Source of the DNA: Adlercreutzia rubneri
GTDB taxonomy: Bacteria; Actinomycetota; Coriobacteriia; Coriobacteriales; Eggerthellaceae
DNA: 64,000 nucleotides
Direction of reading: 5' to 3'
Assembly: GCF_009755265.1 (NCBI RefSeq)
Contig: NZ_WPOO01000015.1
Location: 8,369 to 72,368 of the forward strand
In this document: in pieces, positions 58,074 to 64,000 of the stretch
Layout: the number at the start of each line of letters is the position of its first letter
How positions within the stretch are numbered: the first letter of the stretch is position 1
Notes under the pieces: model-generated
Told to the model about the DNA's origin: nothing
Seen by the model: the letters and a program-made list of their open reading frames with translations, nothing else
Databases searched by the model: none
Program-made: the position numbers and the translations under genes

Positions 58074-58631
58074 ATGGCTACGGATGCCACGGCGATTATC
58101 GCCATTCCCGAGGCGCTGCTGGAGACGGCGGCGACCCGGCATTTCGAAGGAACGCTCGATCTGGCCGAGCTGGCCGCCGGCCCCGACACCTACACCTTCG
58201 CCGCGCCCGTCACCTGGTCGGTGGAGGCCACCAACACCGGCGACGCCATCCTCATCCAGGGAACGGCCGCGGGCGACGCCACGACCCAGTGCGCCCGCTG
58301 CTTGGAGGACGTGACCTACGGCTTGGAGGGTGATATCGAGGGGTACTTCCTCATCGGCGGCGAGGAGGAAGCGGAGACACCGGAGGATATGGAAGGCGAC
58401 GAGTTCGACTTCCTGCCTGACAACCGCAAGATCGATCTGGTGCCGCTCATCGTGGCGGCCCTGCTGCTCGAGGTGCCGCTCGTGCCCCTGTGCGACGACG
58501 ACTGCAAGGGGCTGTGCCCCCAGTGCGGCGCCAACCTGAACGAGGGGCCCTGCGGCTGCTCCCGCGACGAGGCGGACGTGGAGGCGAGCCCGTTCGCGGC
58601 CCTCAAGAACTTCGACTTCGGCGACAAGTAG
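58074..58631 (+). CDS. DUF177 (YceD) family protein
   Basis: 185-residue protein of the YceD family, almost always encoded just before rpmF and possibly linked to rRNA or ribosome assembly. CARCLEDVTYGLEGDIEGYF is the family core, and CDDDCKGLCPQCGANLNEGP gives a C-terminal cysteine cluster. I start at the ATG at 58074 behind AAAGGAA; a longer frame runs back into inverted repeat IR3. Here a ClC gene intervenes before rpmF. Confidence 0.9.
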   Translation: MATDATAIIAIPEALLETAATRHFEGTLDLAELAAGPDTYTFAAPVTWSVEATNTGDAILIQGTAAGDATTQCARCLEDVTYGLEGDIEGYFLIGGEEEAETPEDMEGDEFDFLPDNRKIDLVPLIVAALLLEVPLVPLCDDDCKGLCPQCGANLNEGPCGCSRDEADVEASPFAALKNFDFGDK

Positions 58632-58659
58632 AAGATCCGGTCCATAACGGCTTTTCAAC

Positions 58660-58695
58660 GAAGGGCGGCGCGGCGGAAACGCTTCGCCGCCCTTC
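58660..58695 (+). terminator. Terminator-like hairpin after DUF177
   Basis: GAAGGGCGGCG and CGCCGCCCTTC form a perfect 11-bp stem. No T-tract follows. Confidence 0.45.
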
Positions 58696-58767
58696 GGGCT
58701 ATGAGTGCGAAAGGTCGTCTAAAGTTGTCCCGTACGGTTCGGATGCGTGGGAGCGAGGAGGCATGCG

Positions 58768-60141
58768 GTGAAAGGGGCAGCGAGAGCGCAGGTGCTGCGC
58801 CACGGGGTGTTCGTCGTGGCCGTCGGTGTCGTGGGGGCGGCGGCCTCGGTGGTGCTGTGCCTCGTTGTCGGCTGGGCCTACGATCTCGTTTGCGCCCATG
58901 GCTGGCTGCTGTACCTTCTGCCCATTTTCGCGGTGGCGAGCCTTCTGCTGTACCGCGCCCTGAAGCTTCCGCTGGACATCACGACGCACACGGTGATAAA
59001 CGATATCTGCGCCGATCGCCCCATCTCGCCCGCGCTCGCCCCGGGCATTCTGCTCGGCACGGCGGTTTCTATTCTCGGAGGCGCCTCGGTGGGCAAGGAG
59101 GCGGCCGCCCTGCACATGGGGGCCTCGCTGGGCGACCTTGTCGCGCGCCCTTTGAATCTGCGGCCCATGACGGGGGTTTGGAAGGGCGAAAGCCATGCCG
59201 ACGGCGCAGGTGGCGCGGACGGCGGTGACGGCGCGGTTGGGAGCGCGGGCGCAAGCAAAGGCGCGGCCGGAGGCGCAGGCAGCGGCGGAGGCGCCAGCGG
59301 CGGCGTGCACGCCTATGCCGCCTCCTGCGGCATGGCCGCGTGCTTCGCGGCGCTGTTCTTCGCGCCCTTGGGATCGACGGCCTTCGTCATCGAGCTCTCC
59401 CGCTACGACCGCTCGGTTTGGCGGCATGCGCCCTTCATGCTGCTGGCGTGCTTCGTGGCCTTCGGCCTGGCGAGCATCATCGGCATCGGCGATGTCATTC
59501 CCAAGGTGCCGCTGCCTGCGCTGTCATGGCCCGTTGTCGGCCAATGCGTCGTGATCGCCGTCGCCTGCGCGCTGGTGGGAACCGTCTACATTCAAATCAT
59601 CGACGGCGCCCAGCGCCTCACCAAGCGCATCTCGCAAAACTACTATCTGTGGGCAGCCCTGGGCGGCGTGCTCATGGCGGTGCTGGTCACGCTGTTCGAT
59701 TGGCGCGGGTTCGAGGGCACGGGCGCCAACCTGCTCTCCGACGCGCTCGCCGGCCGCGCCGGCGGATGGACCTTCGCCGTGAAAGCGCTGCTCACCATCG
59801 TGTGCCTCGGGCTTTGGCTGCGCGGCGGCGAGATCATGCCTACCTTCACCGTGGGCGCGCTGCTCGGCGCGAGCTGCACGGTCATGACCCAGGGCGATCC
59901 GGCCTTCTCAGCGGCTGTGGGGCTCGTCGCCTTCTTCGCCGCCATGAGCCGCTGCCCGGTGACCGCCTTCCTCATGGGCTGCGAGATTTTCGGCTGGGCC
60001 GGCGCTCCCGCGTTCGCTTTGGCCGTGGCCGTCTCCTTCTCCCTCGGCCGCGATGTGGGATTGTACGGACGTGGGGCCACTGGCATTCTGAAGCGCGCGA
60101 CTTCGGCGGCGCGGGCGCGCCTTGTCGTGAAGAAGCCGTGA
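58768..60141 (+). CDS. ClC-family chloride channel/transporter (second of two)
   Basis: 457 residues with ten to twelve membrane spans. GGASVGKEAAALHMGASLGD is the GKEGP-type filter loop and LRGGEIMPTFTVGALLG the GxFxP-type loop. A Gly/Ala/Ser-rich insert (about 145-180) separates two halves of the membrane domain. I start at the GTG at 58768 behind GAGGAGG. The gene interrupts the usual DUF177-rpmF adjacency, suggesting insertion into the conserved cluster. Confidence 0.88.
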   Translation: MKGAARAQVLRHGVFVVAVGVVGAAASVVLCLVVGWAYDLVCAHGWLLYLLPIFAVASLLLYRALKLPLDITTHTVINDICADRPISPALAPGILLGTAVSILGGASVGKEAAALHMGASLGDLVARPLNLRPMTGVWKGESHADGAGGADGGDGAVGSAGASKGAAGGAGSGGGASGGVHAYAASCGMAACFAALFFAPLGSTAFVIELSRYDRSVWRHAPFMLLACFVAFGLASIIGIGDVIPKVPLPALSWPVVGQCVVIAVACALVGTVYIQIIDGAQRLTKRISQNYYLWAALGGVLMAVLVTLFDWRGFEGTGANLLSDALAGRAGGWTFAVKALLTIVCLGLWLRGGEIMPTFTVGALLGASCTVMTQGDPAFSAAVGLVAFFAAMSRCPVTAFLMGCEIFGWAGAPAFALAVAVSFSLGRDVGLYGRGATGILKRATSAARARLVVKKP

Positions 60142-60169
60142 CCGCTGGCGAATTCGTGGGAAATTGCCC

Positions 60170-60198
60170 TTGCGGGGCCGCGTGCGGTTGGGTATCAT
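60170..60198 (+). promoter_or_regulatory. Promoter of rpmF
   Basis: TTGCGG at 60170-60175, a 17-base spacer and TATCAT at 60193-60198, about 70 bases before the start codon. Confidence 0.75.
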
Positions 60199-60270
60199 AT
60201 CAGATCGTGCGTTTACAGAAGAAGTTGTGAACGGCACCCGCTGTTCCCAGCTATAGAAGGAGTAATCGAG

Positions 60271-60450
60271 ATGGCAGTACCTAAGCGCAAAATGGGCCGT
60301 GCCCGTACCCACGCCCGTCGCAGCACCAACGACAAGATCGCGGCTCCCGCCCGCTCCATTTGCCCCCAGTGCGGCGAGGTGAAGCTTCCTCACCGCGTGT
60401 GCGGCAACTGTGGCTACTATCGCGACCGCGAGGTCATCGAGACCGAGTAG
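60271..60450 (+). CDS. rpmF: 50S ribosomal protein L32
   Basis: 59 residues. MAVPKRKMGRARTHARRST is the standard start, and CPQCGEVKLPHRVCGNCGYY holds the four zinc cysteines. AGAAGGAG precedes the ATG. It is followed by plsX as in most bacteria, with a 227-base gap containing a possible attenuator. Confidence 0.97.
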   Translation: MAVPKRKMGRARTHARRSTNDKIAAPARSICPQCGEVKLPHRVCGNCGYYRDREVIETE

Positions 60451-60529
60451 CTTTTGTGCGTGACGGTCGCGGAGGCGCCAGGTAGTCTCCGCGATGTCGG
60501 CAAAGCCTCCTCGCATGCCAAGCTGGATA

Positions 60530-60554
60530 AGCCTGGTCTGCCAGGGGGCTTTTT
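60530..60554 (+). terminator. Possible terminator/attenuator between rpmF and plsX
   Basis: AGCC-TGG pairs with CCA-GGCT (two or three bulged Gs) and runs into TTTTT. It could reduce read-through from rpmF into plsX. Confidence 0.5.
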
Positions 60555-60677
60555 GGCTATAGGCCCGTGCCTCCGACCGTGTCCGCAGGCTGTGCGGATA
60601 GGGCCGGATGCGCAGTGCCCGTGCAACGAAAGACCCTGCCGCCCCGGGCGGCGCATCGTTTTGAGGAGATACGCAAC

Positions 60678-61736
60678 GTGGCAGAACCAGTAACAATCGC
60701 CGTGGACGTCATGGGCGGTGACCGCGGCCCGGCCGTGGTGCTGCGCGGTGCCCTGCAGGCCCTTGAGGCCGATCCCGACTTGAGGCTCACGCTCGTCGGG
60801 CCGGCCGAGGAGGTGGAGCCCTTCGCCGCCGTTCACGATCGGGCGACGGCGCAGGTGGCCACCGAGGTCATCGAGATGGGGGAGCATCCGGCCGGCGCCG
60901 TGCGCGCCAAGAAGGACTCCTCCATCGTCGTGGGCTGCCGGCTCGTGAAGGAGGGCGCCGCCGATGGCTTCTTCTCCGCCGGTTCCACCGGCGCCTGCCT
61001 GGCCGCGGCCACGCTCGTCGTCGGGCGCATCAAAGGCGTGAAGCGCCCGGCCTTGGGCCAGGTCATTCCGGCTTGGGCCCGTCCGACCCTGCTCATCGAC
61101 GTGGGAGCCAACGCCGACTGCAAGCCGGAGTACCTCGTGCAGTTCGCCCAGATGGGCGAGGTGTACATGAACGCCATCATGGGGGTGGAGCGCCCGAAGG
61201 TCGGTCTTCTGAATATCGGCGAGGAGGACACCAAGGGAGACCTGTTCGCCCAGGAGGCCCACCGTCTGCTGTCCGAGACCGTCCCCGCCTTCGCCGGAAA
61301 CTGCGAGGGGGGCGACCTCATGGCGGGCGACTTCGACGTGGTGGTCACCGACGGGTTCACCGGCAACGTCTGCCTGAAGACCATCGAGGGCACGGCCAAG
61401 ACGCTCATGCGGAACCTGAAGGCCGCGCTCATGTCCACGGCGCTTTCCAAAGTGGGGGCGCTGCTCGTGAAGGGCCCGCTTGGCGCGCTTAAAGAGAAGA
61501 TGTCGCCGGACACCTACGGCGGCACGCCGCTGCTCGGTGTCAAAGGCGCCGTCATCGTGGGGCACGGCTCCTCCAACGAGACGGCCGTGAAGAACGGCAT
61601 CGCCGTGGCCGCCGCCACGGTGCGCGCCCATGTGCCGGAGGTCATCGCCGAGCGCGTGGCCGCCGCGCCCGCGTCGGCTTCCGCGGCCGTTGGTGCCGAG
61701 GAGGAGGGGGAGGCCGCCGCCTCGGATGCCCGATGA
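60678..61736 (+). CDS. plsX: Phosphate acyltransferase PlsX
   Basis: Converts acyl-ACP to acyl-phosphate, the substrate of PlsY. 352 residues. AVDVMGGDRGPAVVLRGAL at the start, DGFFSAGSTGACLAAATL, IDVGANADCKPEYL and VTDGFTGNVCLKTIEGTAK are typical. The last about 25 residues are Ala/Glu-rich. The start is the GTG at 60678 behind GAGGAGA. It overlaps rnc by four bases (ATGA). Confidence 0.95.
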   Translation: MAEPVTIAVDVMGGDRGPAVVLRGALQALEADPDLRLTLVGPAEEVEPFAAVHDRATAQVATEVIEMGEHPAGAVRAKKDSSIVVGCRLVKEGAADGFFSAGSTGACLAAATLVVGRIKGVKRPALGQVIPAWARPTLLIDVGANADCKPEYLVQFAQMGEVYMNAIMGVERPKVGLLNIGEEDTKGDLFAQEAHRLLSETVPAFAGNCEGGDLMAGDFDVVVTDGFTGNVCLKTIEGTAKTLMRNLKAALMSTALSKVGALLVKGPLGALKEKMSPDTYGGTPLLGVKGAVIVGHGSSNETAVKNGIAVAAATVRAHVPEVIAERVAAAPASASAAVGAEEEGEAAASDAR

Positions 61737-62605
61737 GCCTCACCGCAGAACAGCAGACCAAGCTCGAGCGCGCCCAGAAGATTGTGGGCCGCACCTTCGA
61801 GAACACCCAGTACCTGCTCTCGGCCATCACTCATCCTTCCGCCACCGAGGGTCGGGCCGTGAAGTTCTCCTACGAGCGCTTGGAGTTCCTCGGCGATTCC
61901 ATTCTGGGGGCCTTGGTGGCCAACGCCGCCTTCCATCAGTTCCCCGAACTGGACGAGGGCGGCCTCACGCGCATCAAGGTGGCCCTCGTCTCCGGCGCGA
62001 GCCTGTCGGAGGTGGCCGAGAAACTCGGGTTCGCCGACGTCATCGTGTTCGGCTCATCGGAGACCGGCACGGGCCGGCGCGGGCTGCACTCGGCGCTCGA
62101 GAACGTCTACGAGGCCGTGGTGGCGGCACTGTTCCTCGACGGCGGCATCGATGCGGCGTGGGCCTTCGTCGATCGCACGCTCATGCCCAAGATGTCGCTG
62201 GATCTCGCGCGCGAGCCGGAGAATCCCAAGAGCGCCCTGCAGGAGAAGCTGCAGGAGGGCGGCATCACGCCCACCTATCGGTTGGTGGAGACCCAAGGGC
62301 CGCCCCACGACCGCACCTTCGTCGCCCAGGTGTACGCCGGCGACAAGGGGCTCGCGCAGGGTGTCGGCCGCACGAAGAAGGAGGCCGAGAGCCAGGCGGC
62401 AAAATCCACGCTCGCGCGCCTCTCCGAGTTCTTCGGCATCGGCATGACCGAGGAGCAGGCCGCCGAGAAAGCGGCCGAGAAGGCGGCGCGCGCCGAGGAG
62501 AAGGCCGCCACGAAGGCGGCGCGGGTCGCCGAGCGCGAGGCTGCGGCCGCCGCGAAGGCCGCCGCGAGGGCCGAGCGCGCCGCCGCCAAGAAGAAGCAGG
62601 ATTAG
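61733..62605 (+). CDS. rnc: Ribonuclease III
   Basis: Cleaves double-stranded RNA in rRNA maturation and decay. 290 residues. YERLEFLGDSILGALVANA is the catalytic signature, with the second Glu near VYEAVVAALFLDGG; the dsRNA-binding domain runs from NPKSALQEKLQEGG to AKSTLARL. A tail of about 60 residues rich in Ala, Lys and Glu follows, making it longer than usual (about 230). It overlaps plsX and is six bases before smc. Confidence 0.95.
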   Translation: MSLTAEQQTKLERAQKIVGRTFENTQYLLSAITHPSATEGRAVKFSYERLEFLGDSILGALVANAAFHQFPELDEGGLTRIKVALVSGASLSEVAEKLGFADVIVFGSSETGTGRRGLHSALENVYEAVVAALFLDGGIDAAWAFVDRTLMPKMSLDLAREPENPKSALQEKLQEGGITPTYRLVETQGPPHDRTFVAQVYAGDKGLAQGVGRTKKEAESQAAKSTLARLSEFFGIGMTEEQAAEKAAEKAARAEEKAATKAARVAEREAAAAAKAAARAERAAAKKKQD

Positions 62606-62611
62606 GCGCCC

Positions 62612-64000
62612 ATGTATCTGAAATCTCTCGTTCTCAAGGGCTTCAAATCCTTCGCCGACCGCAGCGCGCTCACGCTGGAGCCGGGCATCACCGCCGTGGT
62701 GGGTCCCAATGGGTCGGGCAAGTCGAACATCTCGGACGCTGTTCTGTGGGTGCTCGGCGAGCGCAACGCCAAGAACCTGCGCGGCCAGGCCATGGAGGAC
62801 GTCATCTTCGCCGGCTCCTCGGCGCGCAAGGCCTCCGGTCTCGCCGAGGTCGATCTCGTGCTCGACAATTCCGACGGCACGCTGCCGGTGGATTTCGACG
62901 AGGTGGCCATCACCCGGCGCATGTACCGCAACGGCGAGAGCGAGTACCTCATCAACGGCACCGTGGCCCGGCGCATGGACGTGTTGGACATCCTGCACGA
63001 CTCGGGCCTGGGCACCGGCACCCATTCCATCATCTCCCAGGGCTCGCTCGACTCCATCCTGCAGAGCAAGCCGGAGGATCGCCGCGCGCTCATCGAGGAG
63101 GCCGCCGGCGTTCTCAAACACAAGCAGCGCAAGGCGAAAAGCGAGCGGAAGCTGGCGAACATGGACCAGCACCTTTTGCGCGCCCGCGACGTGGTGGGGG
63201 AGGTGGCCCGGCAGCTGGGGCCGCTCGAGCGCAAGGCCAAGAAGGCGCGCACCTACCAGGAGCTCGCGGTGCAGCAGGCGGAACTGGCGCTATCGCTGGC
63301 GGTGGACGATTTGCGGGGGCTTCAGAAGGAGTGGGATGCGGCCAAGGCGCGGGAGGCGGCGCTTGCCGCCGAGCTGGAGGAGCGAAGGGGCGCCATCCAG
63401 GAGGCCGAGGCCGCTGTAGAGGCGCTGCAGGAGCGCATCCGCCAGCAGACGCTGGACGCCGGCGACCTGTCGCGGCGCCATCGCGCGGCGGCGACGGTCG
63501 TCGAGCGCTTCGACTCCGCGGCCATGATGCTGCGCGAGCGGCGTCGGGCCGCCACGGCCCGGGCCGGCGAGCTGGAGCTTTCCATCGAAGCCAATGCCGT
63601 GAAGGCCGACGAGGCGGCATCCGAACTCGCGCGCGCGACGGCCCAGTACGAGGAGGCGGCCGCCGAGCTGGACGCGGCTAAGAAGAAGGTGTCGGATCTG
63701 GATGCGGTGTACCGCGATTTGGGAGTGCGCCGCGGCTCGCTGGAGCGTGAGCTTTCCGCCCTTTCCAAGGACACCGAGAAGATGACCGCCGAGCGCGAGA
63801 CGGCGCGCCGCCGTCATGCCGAGAACACCGAGGCGCTCTCCCACGGGCTTGCCCACGTGCAGGTGGTGGAGGGGCGCGCCGCCGAGCTGGCGCTCGAGCT
63901 CGCGCGCGCCCAGGAGGAGGCCGAGCGCGCGGCGGCCGGGGCCGCCGAGGCCGATGGCGAGCTTTCCGCGCTGGTGGCGGACGAGGCGGCGGCCCCGGCC
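62612..64000 (+). CDS. smc: Chromosome segregation protein SMC, 5' part
   Basis: The first 463 codons of SMC; the frame is open to the window end. MYLKSLVLKGFKSFADRSAL is the canonical start, VGPNGSGKSNISDAVLWVLG the Walker A site, and QGSLDSILQSKPEDRRALIE the Q-loop region; the long coiled coil begins near residue 170. It works with ScpA and ScpB, encoded at 21.7-23.4 kb. It follows rnc, as in Bacillus and many Actinobacteria. Confidence 0.97.
   Translation, partial: MYLKSLVLKGFKSFADRSALTLEPGITAVVGPNGSGKSNISDAVLWVLGERNAKNLRGQAMEDVIFAGSSARKASGLAEVDLVLDNSDGTLPVDFDEVAITRRMYRNGESEYLINGTVARRMDVLDILHDSGLGTGTHSIISQGSLDSILQSKPEDRRALIEEAAGVLKHKQRKAKSERKLANMDQHLLRARDVVGEVARQLGPLERKAKKARTYQELAVQQAELALSLAVDDLRGLQKEWDAAKAREAALAAELEERRGAIQEAEAAVEALQERIRQQTLDAGDLSRRHRAAATVVERFDSAAMMLRERRRAATARAGELELSIEANAVKADEAASELARATAQYEEAAAELDAAKKKVSDLDAVYRDLGVRRGSLERELSALSKDTEKMTAERETARRRHAENTEALSHGLAHVQVVEGRAAELALELARAQEEAERAAAGAAEADGELSALVADEAAAPA

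Noticed and set aside
1..64000. CRISPR array, prophage, integron or insertion sequence
   Set aside because: No regularly spaced repeats, no Cas, integrase, transposase or phage structural gene; gene order is that of housekeeping clusters.

Overview
The window is ordinary chromosome of a high-G+C anaerobe of the class Coriobacteriia, most likely family Eggerthellaceae (Eggerthella, Adlercreutzia, Gordonibacter and relatives). The evidence is the codon bias (strong G/C at third positions, giving long antisense shadow frames), a LuxR-type regulator with a multi-membrane-span N-terminal half directly upstream of a Tat-exported flavin reductase, and the mix of actinobacterial gene neighbourhoods. 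The family call is inference; no rRNA gene is present to settle it. I see no prophage, transposase, plasmid replication gene or CRISPR array.

Layout. 1-4.8 kb: argS, tRNA-Met, a minus-strand lipoprotein nuclease, tcdA, tRNA-His and tRNA-Lys. 5-12.4 kb: an NYN-LOTUS RNA-binding protein, a CPA1 antiporter, trpS (minus), tRNA-Val, a ClC channel, a repeat-filled gap and a Nudix hydrolase. 12.5-20.8 kb: an ABC-F protein, trmL, a second CPA1 antiporter, the LuxR regulator and its presumed flavin reductase target. 20.9-27.8 kb: an M50 protease, scpA-scpB-rluB, then the pantothenate genes panB-panC-panD-panE. 28-31.7 kb: a hybrid histidine kinase overlapping a solute-binding lipoprotein gene. 31.7-32.0 kb: a compact candidate type I toxin-antitoxin locus. 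32.1-41.7 kb: tyrA-aroA-cmk-plsC-ispH-DUF512-der-plsY-gpsA, nearly all touching or overlapping. 42.3-46.2 kb: a second kinase/lipoprotein pair. 46.3-51.5 kb: a cysteine-less alkyltransferase-like gene (minus), rpe, a cysteine desulfurase, a PHP phosphatase, a Nif3 protein and a zinc-ribbon coiled-coil protein. 51.6-64 kb: rpmB, asp23, a DhaL/FakA-like gene, recG, rsmD, a coiled-coil protein, DUF177, a second ClC channel, rpmF, plsX, rnc and smc, which runs off the end.

Functionally the window holds de novo pantothenate synthesis, the acylation route to phosphatidic acid (plsX, plsY, plsC, gpsA), late shikimate/tyrosine steps, the ScpAB and SMC condensin subunits, and several paired paralogues: two CPA1 antiporters, two ClC proteins and two kinase/lipoprotein modules.

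The most unusual content is non-coding. Six intergenic elements (about 14.7, 26.7, 40.6, 41.8, 51.9 and 54.3 kb) share a conserved core inside long outer helices whose sequences differ but still pair; in four of them two helix mismatches recur at exactly the same spacing. Three other gaps hold 27-32 bp inverted repeats. The 31.7 kb locus encodes a 26-residue hydrophobic peptide facing a near-consensus antisense promoter.
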